A stretch of DNA of 64,000 nt from the NCBI RefSeq assembly GCF_040802235.1, contig NC_133165.1:19811623-19875622 (forward strand), read 5' to 3'. This document shows positions 50,946 to 64,000 of the stretch, one piece after another. Within the stretch, counting starts at the first letter, position 1, and each line of letters starts with the position of its first letter. The notes under the pieces are model-generated. The model ran no database searches, had not been told where the DNA came from, and was given only the letters and a program-made list of their open reading frames with translations. Position numbers and translations under genes: made by a program. Source of the stretch: Manis javanica. Taxonomy: Eukaryota > Chordata > Mammalia > Pholidota > Manidae.

Positions 50946-52266
50946 TAGCATTAAATCTCAATTAAATAGTAAAATTTAATGTACAATGATTTGACACTGA
51001 GAGACTAAGGTGTATTATGTCCTGAAAATCATGTCACATTGAAGAGTGATTAATATGCTCTATCAGGATAGCTTTAATTTATTACATAGTTTGTCTATAA
51101 TAGCTTGTGCTGAAATTCAACCATTAAATTTATAAAACCTGAACAAAATACCTGATTTGATATTTCTCTGTAGACATGGCCACAGGTAAAGTCAAGTAGT
51201 GCTTTTAAAACAGTTTTACAAGTAAAACAGTAAAATAAGCATATCCAAAATTAGCTACCCTGAACTGAATGTATTATTCTGAAATAAGATATCAATATTT
51301 GCCAATTTCCTTCATCAAAAAGAAAAACTGTCCCCTTTTTCTCCAGTTATCCACTATGGAATATTATATGGCCAAAAGAATGGTGTCAACCTGTGCTTAA
51401 AAATGTGGGTAGATAATATTGTGAAGTAAAAGGAGAGAGTTATTGATATTGCTCTTGACATTGTATCCTTGTGGCTCCAGCTGTAGATACACATTTCTAT
51501 GGATGCTTAGAGAAGACTGTAATATTGGTCAGGTTACACATGTAAGGAGATCAGAAACTACCACTTCAGTTGTTAAAAAATGACTAATTTTTTTTAATGT
51601 CCACTTCATGAAGTAGAAAGTCTCCTCCTTTCAGAGAACTGCAAAATGGGATGGAAGGCAAAAATCTTCTTATAGGATAAAGAAAAAAGAACAGGGAAGA
51701 CAAATATAAAATGTCTTCATGGGCTAGGACCACATAGTCAACCTTGTTTGGAGTGAAATGGCCCAGAGTTGTTTGGTGCTTGGGGATTGGCTGGCAAAAT
51801 ATGCTATTTCTGGTCAAGTGGAGCATTTATAGGGACACAAAAGTTACCCAACTTCTAGTTTGCTGATGTGGTGCTCTGGACAAGAACACCTCCATCCCAG
51901 ACTGAGAAATTAATTTTGTCATGTCCTAACAAGTAAAAAACTGAACACATTGAAAAATCATAAACTTTTCCAGGATCCATAAGAGGAGGGAAGAGACAGG
52001 GAAAACCACTGCCCCTCATATTGCAGAAATAAACAGATGACTATAGGAAGTCATGGCTTCCAAGAGCAGAACCACCAGGAGAACTCACCCTGGAACTGAT
52101 GAATTGCTGCTGAGGTCACTCCCAAAATATGCCTCTTTGACATAGAAAATGTTTTGAGCTGAAAGTAATTAAGAAGCAAACCCTGAAAAAGTTCCCCTTT
52201 TTCTGCTTGAGTGCAGGATATAAATTCCCCTTTTCCTTGTCTTAACCCTGGAGGAATATGCAAGTG
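50945..52266. other. No gene recognised
   Basis: A short L1-like phrase lies near 51345-51400. Otherwise this is unassigned. The part just left of 52267 may be flank of the interrupted LTR. Confidence 0.4.
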
Positions 52267-52565
52267 TGTTGCCTACGGGTTTTAGCCCCAGACAAGTCGA
52301 CTATGGACTCAGTGGGACTGAAAAAATGATAGTGGAATGCTCTTCAGGTGAAAGGGTTTATACCCAACTTTATTCCCAAGGTGACGGGTCAATCACTAGA
52401 CTCCCTCCACTCAGAGTGAGTCTGCATGCAGCAAGCGGTCTCTGCCTCCAGGCCTCTCCGCCCCTGCAGCCCTTTCAGTCTCTGTCCTCGGCGCTGCCAC
52501 CACTCCAGTCTCTGCTCTCCTACAACCCTGCATGCAGCCTTGCAGCCCTGAGCACTGGGTGGAGC
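52267..52565 (-). mobile_element. Partial ERV LTR interrupted by L1
   Basis: On the minus strand the sequence reads through GGGAATAAAGTTGGGTATA (polyadenylation signal) into a U5-like region ending ...CGTAGGCAACA, whose terminal CA corresponds to the TG at 52267. The U3 side is GC-rich and stops abruptly at the poly(A)-like 3' end of an L1 at about 52566. The missing U3 portion was not recognised beyond the L1. Confidence 0.55.
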
Positions 52566-55500
52566 TTTATTTCTTTTTAAATTTTATTAAAGTTTTATTG
52601 ATATACACTCTTATGAAGGTTTCACATGAAAAAAACAATGCAGTTACTACATTTACCCATATTATCAAGTCCCACCCATACCCCAATGTAGTCACTGTCC
52701 ATCAGTGTAGTAAGATGCCACAGATCCACTATGGGCCTTCTCTGTGCTACACTGTTTTCCCCATGATCCCCCACACCATGTGTACTAAACATAATACCCC
52801 TCAGTTCCCTTCTCCCTTCCTCGCCCCCACCCTCCCCCACCCCTCCCCTTTGGTAACCACTAGTTCCTTCTTGGAGTCTCTGAGTCTGCTGCTCATTTTG
52901 TTCCCTCAGTTTTGCTTCGTTGTTATACTCCACAAATGAGGTAAATCATTTGGCACTTGTCTTTCTCTACCTGGCTTATTTCACTGAGCATAATATCCTC
53001 CACCTCCATCCATGTTGTTGCAAATGGTAGGATTTGTTTCTTTCTTATGGCCAAATAGTATTCCATTGTGTATATGTACCACATCTTCTTTATCCATTCA
53101 TCTACTGATGGACACTTAGGTTGCTTCCATATCTTGGCTATTGTAAATAGTGCTGCAATAAACATAGGGTTGCATATGTCTTTTTGAATCTGAAAAGTTG
53201 TATTCTTTGGGTAAATTCAAAGAAGTGGGATTCCCAGATCAAATGGTATTTCTATTTTTAGTTTTTTGAGGAACCTCCATATTGCTTTCCACATTGGTTG
53301 AACTAATTTACATTCCCACCAGCAGTGTAGGAGGGTTCCTCTTTCTCTGCATCCTCACCAGCATTTGTTGTTCTTAGTCTTTTCGATTCTGGCCATCCTT
53401 ACTGGTGTGAGGTGATATCTCATTGTGGTTTTAATTTGCGTTTCCCTGATGATTAGTGATGTGGAGCATCTTTTCATGTGTCTGTTGGCCATCTGAATTT
53501 CTTCCTTGGAGAAGTGTCTCTTCATATCCTCTACCCATTTTTTAATCGGGTTATTTGCTTTTTGGGTGTTGAAGCATGTGAGTTCTTTATATATTTTGGA
53601 TGTTAGCCCCTTGTCAGATATGTCATTTCCAACTATATTCTCCCATACTGTAGGATGCCTTTTTGTTCTGTTGATGGTGTCCTTTGCCACACAGAAACTT
53701 TTTAGTTTGATATAGTCCTATGAGGTCATTTTTGCTTTTGTTTCCCTTGCTCGAGGAAATGCATTCAGGAAGAAGTTGTTCATGCTTATATTCAGGAGAT
53801 TTTTGCCTATGTTGTCTTCTAAGAGTTTTATGATTTCATGAATTACATTCAGGTCCTTGATCCATTTTGAGTTTACTTTTGTGTATGAGGTCAAACAATA
53901 ATCCAGTTTCATTCTCTTACATGTAGCTGTCCAGTTTTGCCAACACCAGCTGTACAAGAGGCTGTCATTTCCCCATTGTATGTCCATGGCTCCTTTATCA
54001 TATATTAATTGACTGTATATGGTTGGGTTTATATCAGGGCTCTCTAGTCTGTTCCATTGGTCTATAGGTCTGTTCTTGTGCCAGTACCAAATTGTCTTGA
54101 TTACTGTGGCTTTGTACTAGAGCTTGAAGTTGGGGAGCATAATCCCCCCAGCTGTATTTTTCCTTCTCAGGATTGCTTTGGCTATTCGGGGTCTTTTTTG
54201 GTTCCATATGAATTTTATAATGAATTTCTCTAGTTCATTGAAGAATGCTATTGGTATTTTGATAGGAATTACATTGAATCTGTAGATTGCTTTAGGCAGG
54301 ATGGCCATTTTGACAATATTAATTCTTCCTATCCATGAGCATGGGATGTTTCCATTTATTGGTATTTTCTTTAATTCCCCTCATGAGTGTCTTGTAGTTT
54401 TCAGAGTATAAGTCTTTCACTTCCTTGGTTAGATTTATTCCTAGGTATTTTATTCTTTTTGATGCAACTGTGAATGGAATTGTTTTCCTGATTTCTCTTT
54501 CTGCTAGTTCATTGTTAGTGTGTAGGAATGCCACAGATTTCTGTGTATTAATTTTGTATCCTGCAACTTGGCTGAATTCATATATTAGATCTAGTTGTTT
54601 GGAGTGGATTCTGTAGGGTTTTTTTTATGTACAATATCATGTCATCAGCAAACAGGGACAGTTTAACTTCTTCCTTACCAATCTGTATGCTTTTTATTTC
54701 TTTGTGTTGTCTGACTGCCGTGGCTGGGACCTCCAGTGCTATGTTGAATAGAAGTGGGGAGAGTGGGCATCCTTATCTTGTTCCCGATCTTAAAGGAAAA
54801 GCTTTCAGCTTCTCACTGTTAAGTATAATGTTGGCTGTGGGTTTGTCATATATGGCAATGTAGGTGTCACAGGGGAGTGGTATTGGTGCCTGGGGGGTGG
54901 AAAGAGCTCTTTCCTGCTTCCTGTCTGCTATGCCTCTACTGCCAGAACCAGTGGGCCTAGCACATAGGTATAAGCCTGTATGCTTTCCGTTTGTAGTTGC
55001 TGTAGATGGGGCTTCCCTCTGGCTGGCCTAATGCCAAGGTAGGGTTTGTCAGTTGGTGAGCCAGGTGTGGCTGGGCAGGAGAAAGATGCAGTACACTGCA
55101 TATAATGGAGGGGGTCCTTGGAGCTGTGTAGTCAGCCAGGGAGCTGGAATGCCTGATAATTGTGAAAGTTCCCAACCTGCTGGGTAGAGTGTACCTAGAC
55201 ATTTTGTCTACCTGTTCTTTCTCCTGAGCAGTAAGCTCTGTGTAATCCTTGCCCCTTTAGCAGCCCTCTCACTGTCAGGAAGTCTCTCTTTCCACCTTTC
55301 TTTCATCCCAGAGTAACCAGATCTGGCTTTCTATTTTCCACAAGCAGCTGGAATATCAGTCTCTCCAGGTATTCTGCCTGTCTTAGCTTTCCAACCCCTT
55401 AATCATAAGAGTACGATGAAAGCACCATGAAATGTTGGTTTGTGCTCCCAAGTAGATCTCCGGAGTTAGGTATTCAGCAGTCCAAGGCCCCCACCCTCTC

Positions 55501-55745
55501 CCTGCTCTGTTTCTCTTCCTCCGTCCAGTGAGCTGGGGTGGGTCAAGGGCTTGGGTCCTGCCAGGCCATGGCTTTGGTACGTTACCCTGTTCTATGAGGT
55601 TTATTTTTTTTCTTCAGATGTATGCAGTTTGGCGTTGCCCTCTTTCCTGTTGCTCTTTCAGGATTAGTTGTATTAATTATATTTTCATATTATATGCAGT
55701 TTTAGAAGGAAGCCTCTGTCTCACCTCTCATGCAGCCATCTTTAA
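52566..55745 (-). mobile_element. L1 (LINE-1), lineage-specific, internally deleted
   Basis: The 3' end is on the left: a degenerate A-rich tail (52566-52590) and 3' UTR (to about 52900). ORF2 C-terminal fragments follow on the minus strand in several frames (53355-53690, 53718-53987, 54117-54308, 54319-54534), with reverse-transcriptase-side motifs such as [18 protein letters not shown]2 similarity stops near 54865. From there to about 55745 the sequence looks like L1 5' UTR, ending in the complement of AAGATGGCTGCATGAGAGG, a typical L1 5' start. ORF1 and the N-terminal half of ORF2 are missing, so the copy is about 3.2 kb instead of 6 kb or more. It is dead as a mobile element. Confidence 0.75.
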
Positions 55746-55799
55746 TCCAATTCTCCTGAAATATATCTTTGTGTAATTCTTTCAGTGTGGGTGTGTGAG

Positions 55800-56560
55800 T
55801 GCTAAACCCCTAGCCTTCTTTAGATAATGTCTTTATTTCATTTATTACTCTTCAAGAAATTCCTTTGGGTATAGACTTCTAAGTTCACTTTTTCAGCATT
55901 TTATGAATGTTATTCATTGTCTTTCTGCCTTTATTGTTGCTAGTAGCTGTATGATAATAATAATTGTTCCTCTGTTGGTAATCTCTGCTTTTCCCTCTCC
56001 TTGCTTTTAAAATTTTCTCTTTGTTTTTGGAATGTTGTAATTTCACTATGATGTATCAATGTATCTATCAATGAATTTTTTTTTATATTCTACATAGGAC
56101 CTGTGTGTTTTCAGTTTCTAAACTCATGTTTTCAGTACTACTGAACATGTTCATCTATTTTTTCCTTAAATATTGTATATTCTTCTCATTTATTTTCTCT
56201 CTTTTTTTTTTGCAATTCCCATGAGACTTTTGTTGATCTCATTCTGTATTCCATTTCACTGAACTACTTTGGTACTGTTATCTCCATATGTGTCTATGCT
56301 TCACTCTAAGCTGTTTCCTTAGAATTGCCTTCCAATTCACTAATTCCCTTTTAAGCTATATAATTTCTATATATCTTATTTGATTCTTTTTCATATTTAC
56401 CTTCTGTCTTTTAAGTATCCTACTCTTTATGCTTGGTATGTAGTCTTTCTACTATTTCCAGAATACATTAAACAGATTTTTTATAGTCTTTTTCAGATTG
56501 TTCTATTAGCTCATGTTCCCATTGAGTATTAATCCTCCTAAAGGTTGTATCTACTAACTT
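55800..56560 (-). mobile_element. Old L1 remnant, antisense
   Basis: T-rich antisense sequence has recognisable ancient-L1 phrases (for example TTTTAAAATTTTCTCTTTG and CACTATGATGTATC). It lies next to the younger L1 and is probably older flanking sequence. Confidence 0.5.
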
Positions 56561-56672
56561 GCCCTCATAACAAATGTTACTTGTGTAGGAGGTAATTTTT
56601 CCTATTGTGAACTCATTTTCAACTAAGGATATTTTTCTGCTGTTTGAGTCCTGATTATTTCTGTTTTTCTGA

Positions 56673-56790
56673 ACTATTGCATAAAAAAATTAAGTTTTAT
56701 ATTACTTATTGGTGGCCTCAAGGTGTTCTGGACTATTGTATATAAAAAATACAGTTTTATATTAGTTACTGGTAGCCTCAAGGTATTCAT
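56673..56790 (+). repeat. Tandem duplication, period about 60
   Basis: A unit running from ACTATTG through AGTTTTATATTA to GCCTCAAGGTRTTC occurs twice in succession, starting at about 56673 and 56733, with several substitutions between copies. Confidence 0.85.
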
Positions 56791-56799
56791 CAGTTCAGA

Positions 56800-59700
56800 A
56801 TCACATCATTGTTATTTTCCAACCTAAGGAATCCTACATGAAGCTAGTGATATACATCTGGATTCCACATTTGTGTCTAATGCAGCCTTTTAGAATTTCT
56901 AACAGAGTTTTTATTTCCTACTCAGCTTTAGTCCAAGACAAATTTTCTTGCCCCTCATCTAATGTTCTCCATGTAAAGGCATCTCAGTAACTGTATCTCT
57001 GTTCACAACCAAAGATAGAATTTGCTGTCCTAATGTAGGCATTGATAATCCCAACTTTCAGCTAAGATCCTTTGAGATGTCAGATTACAAGGCTGTCACA
57101 CCGGCTGTAAGTTTTCTTTTTTGCTAATTTAGGATTTCCCTTTCAATTAAAAAAAAGTCAGCTATTTATTTGTGTATGTGTGTATACACACAAACCTGTC
57201 TGTATGTTCTGTTATACTTTTCTCTAGTATTTCCATCTATTTGTAACAGAAGGGTTCTCATATTAAATTGGTGTGCATTGATAGAACTAGGTGGTTTAAT
57301 TACTTCTTGAATACAGAGAAACTTAGATTACATAGAACATTCCTTTTTGTGAAACTTGTGTTTCTCTCATAGATCTAAGACAACTTAAGCAAGAAGTGAA
57401 TTCCCAACCATGTGCTTATTGATGACTCCCTAGACCTGTAGATCCATCTCTAAATCCTGGTTTCTCAACTAGGAAGGGCTCAAATTAAGTTTATCATAAA
57501 TAAATGTGTTAGAAAGGTTATTTATAACGACAGACTTATTGGCATACATTATAACAGCTATTCATCTTATGAAGATAGAAACATAGTCTTAGATCACTGG
57601 GGGCAAATTAAGAAAACCAATAAGGGGTGCTTCCAGCACATCATTATTTTCCAGGAGAATTAAATGGGTTTGGTTAAATATCATTTGAAAATAAAAGACA
57701 GACAAGTTATTCTCCTGCTTTCATCAATAAAGTGCTCAACTCATTAAAATAAATGTAACTGGTATTTAAAAAATCCTAGTTTTCACAATTGTGTATTTAA
57801 AGACTCCTAAGAGTACTGATTTAATTTTATTATTTAAAATCCTTTCTTTTTATATCACAAAACATTTAAGTGCCCACATACCAGTCGCTGTGGGAACATG
57901 AGAATAAATGACATCATCTTTGATCAAAGAATGACCCAATCATAGGTACAAACATGTAAACAAGTGGTTATAATGTATTTTGATAAATATTACATCAAGT
58001 CATGGAATCAAAGAGAAGGGGGGTGATTCTGTGGAAGACTTCACCAGAATGTCATGTTTAAGTTATGTTTTGAAGTCTGTTGAGTGAGGGAGTAGAACAT
58101 TTAAGTACCGTTCAACCTGGAGTATGAAATGGGGAGCAGCAGAAGAAACAGGCTAGGACCAGTCATGGAGGACCTTGAATGCCATGCTAAAACCTTCAGA
58201 CTTTGTCCTGGAGATGATAGAAAGCCACTGAAAAAATAAGTAGGGAAGTGACACGGTCTGATTTCATTTCAGCAGGTCATAAATTTGATGGGCTAAATCT
58301 AGGTATAAGGAAACCAGTTAGGAGGAGATTTTAACATTCTAGGTAAGAACATTCCCAATCCAGATAGATAAAGGTATAGCAATGGAGATGAGGTAGAGGG
58401 AACAGAACTGAAAAATATTTAGGAAGTAAAGTCATCAGGGCTTGGATCTGACGTAGTCAAGTATGGTAGGGGAAGAAAAGACTCAGGTGACTCCAAGGCT
58501 TTTGGCTTCAGGATGTAGTGGGTAGAGGTGCCATCAACTCCCAACTGAGGTTAGAGACAGAAGGAGAAGCAGCTGTGGGAAACTAATGAGCTCCAAGTGC
58601 CCAGGGGAATACGGATATACGATCCAGTGCTCAGGAGCGAAAGCAGGGCTACAGGATGAGATTTTTGCAGCATTAATATATAGTCATGGTCAATATCACA
58701 AAGAAGCCGAGTGTATCTGAGGAGAGCATGCAGAGTAGCAGTGACCTGGGAACCAGCTTCTAGAGAGCATCAGTGTCTGAGAGCAAATGGATGGTGAGAT
58801 GAAGGCAAGTGTCAAAAGTGGGAGGAGATCCTAAAAGCCAAAAAGGCAGACTTTCAGTAAGAAAATGTGTATGTGTGTGTGTGTGTGTATAATATTTCTG
58901 ATGCAGGTCCCATTTAGATCTAAGATACACTGATTCACTGTCTTCACCATTTATAAGAACAGATGGATAGCAGGGACTTTTTATTTGGAAATCCAAGTAT
59001 TAAAAGCAAACACAACAAAACTTTGAAATTATTGGGTGCAGGCATTTCTAGAAAAGAATGAGTATTTCCTCATGCAGCTAATTTTCCTATCAGCCAGCAG
59101 GATGCCACCATTATTCTTAATAGATATTGTTAATAGAAGAGTTAAAAAGCTATTCTTCAAGAGAAAGACATATCTTTATGCCTAAAGTCACTAAAAATCC
59201 TGCTACTACACATATTGAAAAGCAGGAGGCAAATTTTAATTAAAAATATTTATAGCAAGTGAAATACCAGCTGCTAGATTCTCTCATGAATGTGTTTTGC
59301 AGCTAGCCATAATTCTCTTATTTCAATCAGCTTAACCAATAACAACAGCTGTTCATTAGGAAAGGGACATTTAATTAGCACCCATGTAATGTGTAGTAAC
59401 TGGTAAAGAGTTCTTTAATCTGAACAGTTTTAAGAGAAACACACTTTGATTTGATGGATTGTTGATTAAAGGAATTTTGCTTCTTTAAATACAAAAAAAT
59501 TTCCTACAACCTCTAAAGTGTCCCCATCTTCTGAATTTCCTAATATAGTCATTTAAAACTGTAAGAACATCTTAGACCACATTAAACACATAGGACATGG
59601 GTTCAGGAGGAGCTAAAGAGTGTATATAATGGTGAATATTTATGATATTTCTTAAGAGACCGTGTTCTTAGAGATGTCAGCAGTCTCTCCCACAAGTATG

Positions 59701-62700
59701 CAACAGCACTGAGCCAGGACCTAGTCAGATTTTTGCTTTATTTTGTTTACTAAGTTGCCAGTGTTTCTGTTCTAGTTAGTGAAAAGCAGAAGAGTCAGGC
59801 AAGAATTCAATGAAATGCTATTGCTTAAACCAGTGACTCATATAACGATAAGGAATCTAGCAAATTTATGACACGTGCTAAGAGAGGACAGTGACGACCC
59901 CTCTGAAGGGGACCCATAGCACGGCCTGCTGCTCAGAGCTTGCTGGGTGAATGCAACATTGTCCTGTGAGACAGTCCCATAGACAGCAAAACAGACCTGC
60001 TCAGCATGACTTAATAATGGAACGGAAAAAAGTTCCCTTCAAGGAAAATATTAAAAGAATAAGAAATATATTAATAAGACAGATTCTAACAGAGTCCATT
60101 GTCCTGCTGTCAGGCAAGACAGCAAGAAAAAGCTGAATTGAAATTTCATTCTTTTAAGTAGATCAAAGGTACCCATAAGTGGGACATGCTCATGATTTTC
60201 AATGTGTTCAGGATTCCTTTAGTATCTCCAGCTTCACTTATTAGAAATCATTATTTATGGAATTCAACTAAATACCAATAAGTCCACTTAATCCTTTGTT
60301 GTATTCCCCAGATGTCTTATAAATTAAATGTTTTTTACTTGAACCATATGTTGAATCATAAATAATGACACCAAAAATGAATAAATTTATTTTTCTGACT
60401 TTTTATATTACATTATAGAACAAACTTATTTTTTCCTTTAAGACAAGAAAGAAAACCAAAGATATTTTAAGGTAGATGCATTTTCTTTCATATTCAAGTA
60501 TGATGCTTCTTATGTACACGCAATCCTTTATAAACAAAATGAAATAGACTCCAAGTTTGTTTGTGAGTCTAAAGAGAGCAAGCCAGAAGCAGGCAGCTGG
60601 AAGCACAACAGCCTGAATCTGAGCCACACATTTCTTATGGCTGTTCTTCTACCTGCCAAACAGGTGGTCAGTGCAAAAATCTCATTAAATCTGTGGCCAA
60701 TGATCTTCTTCTTTACTAATCTTTGATGGGAAAGGGACTTGCTTCAATGTAAAATGAAGGGGCTCTAAGTGACTTTCAAGAGCTCTCTCTGTTCTGATTT
60801 TTTTCTAATACACTGAGTGGCTCCATTTGAATTGCTGTACTAAAGTTACATGGCAGGCATGGAAATACTAAGTTAGTCAGTAAGCCAAATTTACCTTCAA
60901 ATGAGGCAGAAACTGCATTTTAAAATAGACAGGATTTGGCAGGAAATAGGAATGAAGCCAGAGCAACTTATGAAGTGAAGAGTGTCTGACTTCTTTAAAG
61001 ATGAAGGTAGAAAAACAAAATTAAGGGGAATGAGAGAACTTATAATAATGGATACTTATGTGATTTCATTTACACATTTAGAAAAACTGACTTGTTTGAA
61101 GCAATTTGACTTATTTTTACTGCAAAGCAAAAAATACAAATATGGGGATTTGAGATGGCAAATTAACAAGCAGAAATGATAGTAAAATTCTTCATTCTTT
61201 CTATTACGTTTCACTGAACATCCCCATTGAGACTACTTACTGAGTGCTATGTAATCCCCATGTTTATAAAAGAACAGCTCGGTGATTTTCTGATCAGATC
61301 AGGACGGAATAATTAATGTCTGCAAAATACAAGGTTGTCCCTGCTCCACTTTTATAAAGACCAGGGGGTTATGAAAGGCGTCCTCTCAATTTGCTGTGAA
61401 AAAATTTACATGTTAAAAGCCAGTTCAATTTTTATTGCATCAAATTCCCTGTTTCCTACTCTCTCTTCTATAGACTGTTCTTCAATCTTTGGTAAAATTT
61501 TATGAACATGTATTGAATTATAAAGTTACAAGCAAAACACAGTACATGGAGCCAAGAGTAATGTGGCTGAGTCATAAACTACGTATCACCTGTTACCACA
61601 TTAGTGTCATATGGCATTAGATCAGGTTTTTTCTGTCTCTTTACATGTCTTTTTTCATGAAGCTACCTTGGATCTGCCTGATTTTGTGTCCACTTTAGTT
61701 CTACTGCATTTATCCTTTAACTGTAGTGTTTTAGAAAATGCAAACCATACATTAAAATGGGTAATCATAGCACCTCTTTCTGTAAGATTAATAGCCTGTA
61801 AAGAGGAAGAGGAAGGAAAAAAGAAAAGAGCTCAGTTAGAAAGAAAACTGCTCATCATTCCTTCATTTTCCTTTCTTATTCTGAATCTCCTGGCTCTCTC
61901 TGGATTGAGGGTGAAGGCATGGGATGAAAGGGGAAACAATTCCAAGCAGCCTGAAGTGAATAGAACCTGTGGGGCCTGAAAAATGTCAACTAGAAAGGAA
62001 GAGAGTAGATGTAATCAAATACAAGTTGATGAATATTAATTAGCTCTCCCAACTCTACCCTAGTACTCTATGATTTATTATAAGGAATTGAGCAGAGAGA
62101 AAATGTGAAATTACTAAAGACATATTCCTTTACTCATTTACATGAAAATGGAGGTAAGCCTCAATTTCAAAAAGCTTCTGAGAAATTAAAGGTATGCCCA
62201 ATTAAAGTTAAGTAAAGCCATGTCCAATTATTTATAAAGAGAGTCAATTGAGCAGATGTAAAATTACAGTCGATACCAATTTTGGTCTTAGATTTGTTTT
62301 TCATGTAACTCATTCTTTAATAGGAAAAATATCTTGCTTCATGCATTTTCATGAAGTTTTTAGTGGCCTTATGTTATTTTAATCTAGTGAACAGACAGAG
62401 GTTCATTGTTTTATATTAAATAAAAACCATATATTTCTGGAAAATTGGTCTCTCAGACTCTAATTTTCCTCTCAAATCTATAAAAAGGTAAAGGAAGGGG
62501 AAAAAAATAGCTGGGGAGGAAAAAAATCAAATGAACACTACATTGGACACCAGTAGGGGTATTTCGAGTATGTTCATAAGGAGATAAGGAGATAAGTAGA
62601 GAGTCACAGAAAATTGAAACTATTAAGAAGTTCACCCTCTAGGAGACGAGATAAATTTACTCACATCAATTGGGTGAAAAACCAATGCACCAGTGAGAGG

Positions 62701-63265
62701 TGTTCTTAATAAGGACTTTGGGAATTCAAAATCTGAAGAAATCAAGTGAGAGCCTGATGATGTCTTGAAAAAAGGAAGGATGTGACTGAAGAGTTATCAT
62801 CACTTGCCTACATGGGAAAGTGGGGAGGATGGCATTTGGGGTAACGACAAGAAAATGAAGAGGTTGGCTGCATGCAAGAATAAGAGCAGACTGGACTGGA
62901 GTGGGGCATTTGGGCGGGAGCGTTGGAGCAGACAAGAACAGCCTGAAGAGGGCTTGTGGAGGACTCTGGAGGGTAGGCGAAGGAATCCAGGGGGAAGGGG
63001 TCCTAACCCTTGTTTTTGGAGGCCGCAGGCAGTTGCCAAGGAAAAAAAAGCCGCATGGAGACATCAGATTATTGAATTAGGGGACAAATTTTCTTTTTTC
63101 AGACAAAATTAAAGAAGTGAGTTATTCCAAAGAAATTGGGTCTTCTGAAATTTTTTCACTTGTATGTAATGAGGCTCTTTAATAATCAATTGATCTGGAT
63201 TTACTTAATAAATGTAAATTAGATACCACAGAATATTGGTATGTGTTGAAAAATCTGTGTGCCAG
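56800..63265. other. No gene recognised
   Basis: AT-rich sequence without credible exons. 58050-58560 resembles a common ancient repeat (phrases like GGAGGACCTTGAATGCCATG and AAGTGACACGGTCTGATTTC). A (TG)n run lies at 58866-58888. The 122-codon plus-strand frame at 61611-61979 and the frames at 62726-63112 show no recognisable family. Confidence 0.45.
58866..58888 (+). repeat. (TG)n microsatellite
   Basis: About 23 bases of TG repeat with one early interruption. Confidence 0.9.
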
Positions 63266-63269
63266 CCTC

Positions 63270-63400
63270 CCTCATATAACCCTTACAACATCTCATGGCA
63301 TGTGAAAATACCCATGTTACATCAGATGGTTAACTGACTGCTGGCCCAAGGTCACAGCACTTAGGTGACGAGCAGAACTTGAACCCAAGTCTTCCAAATG
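63270..63400 (+). repeat. MIR fragment
   Basis: It contains TAACCCTTACAACATCTCAT, CCCAAGGTCACAGCACTTAG and GAACTTGAACCCAAGTCTTC, the MIR core and tail. The tRNA-like look is that of an old SINE, not a tRNA gene. Confidence 0.75.
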
Positions 63401-64000
63401 TTAATCTCATTCTTTTTCTTCTATTTCACTCTTTTTCCAATCTGTGCCAAGTATAGGGTTGAATACTTATTTTAAAACCAGAATAGCTTTGATGCACAGT
63501 TACATATTATTGTTTTTATTTAAAAATTTATCTCCACATAGTTGGAGACAAACAGTAATAATTTTAAGGTTTTTAGTAATTCCCCCAAATCAAGGATAGG
63601 CAAACTTTCAGATACTTAAAAAAATAACCAGTAAGAAATAAAATGTTTGGTAAATGAATACCCATTTAAAAATTTAGTAAGTTGCATACTTTATAGAAAT
63701 GACATTTTTGCAACATTTTTTTTAACTTCATGAAACAATTTTTCTAGGATATGTAGTAGTTTGACTCATTTTTAAGAGTTAGATCCCACATAAGCTTAAG
63801 AAGTTTATCAAAATAAGTTTCTATATGTCCAAACATAACATTAATCCAATTTTTATATGTGTAGAACTAATAAAGATAAAATTATGCCTGGTAATAAAAT
63901 ATATTTATTCTTTCAACAAATATTTATGAAATGCCTAGCATGAAAGACTGATGTGGTGCTGGGTTCAGAGGAAAAGTAGATTTTGAGAATTTAGAGATGG

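Noticed and set aside
63270-63400. Possible tRNA gene (tRNA-like box sequence)
   Set aside because: It fits a diverged MIR element and no cloverleaf can be drawn.

Overview
This is a mammalian nuclear genomic window. It is AT-rich and repeat-laden, with L1, L2, MIR and hAT remnants, several ERV LTRs, one CpG-island promoter and very little protein-coding sequence. I see no primate Alu, rodent B1/B2, carnivore SINEC, ruminant BovB, pig PRE or horse ERE copies. The youngest L1 (52.57-55.75 kb) has a 5' end and 3' UTR that remind me of a non-primate, non-rodent placental lineage. Pangolin or a similar SINE-poor lineage is a guess from memory, not a result. There is no operon, CRISPR array, tRNA, rRNA or prokaryotic-type system.

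The one substantial gene is an intronless KDM4D-type (JMJD2D) histone demethylase coding exon at 32385-33971 on the + strand. It is collinear with the family over 528 codons and keeps every iron, 2-oxoglutarate and zinc ligand I could place. It is interrupted by a single in-frame TGA at codon 123, between JmjN and JmjC. About 25 kb upstream, a CpG island (about 6.2-7.3 kb) looks like a bidirectional promoter. In other mammals KDM4D is transcribed away from CWC15 at a shared promoter, and that arrangement fits the spacing here. No CWC15 coding exon was found to the left.

Layout: 1-6.2 kb is mostly unrecognised sequence with an L1 end and a candidate solo LTR. The CpG island lies at 6.2-7.3 kb. 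L2/MIR remnants lie at 7.8-10.6 kb. A dense L1 pile-up lies at 12.6-20.3 kb, with a minus-strand copy beside plus-strand copies. From 20.3 to 30.4 kb the sequence is mostly unassigned, with microsatellites. Antisense L1s lie at 30.4-32.0 kb, followed by the KDM4D exon.

From 36.8 to 41.25 kb is a retroelement cluster: the 3' end of a gammaretrovirus-like provirus (LTR, polypurine tract and the env transmembrane tail), a second unrelated LTR, old L1 pieces, a truncated NAMPT processed pseudogene, and two LTRs in opposite orientation. A GC-rich block at 41.26-45.5 kb carries a degenerate repeat-plus-transmembrane ORF and a short exon-like match to the start of the anthrax-receptor-like (ANTXR) von Willebrand A domain. 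It looks like duplicated, decayed genic sequence. The rest (45.6-64 kb) is old L1, a hAT remnant, an LTR interrupted by an internally deleted L1, and unassigned DNA.

Repeat and pseudogene calls come from recognising family sequences by eye, so their boundaries are approximate.
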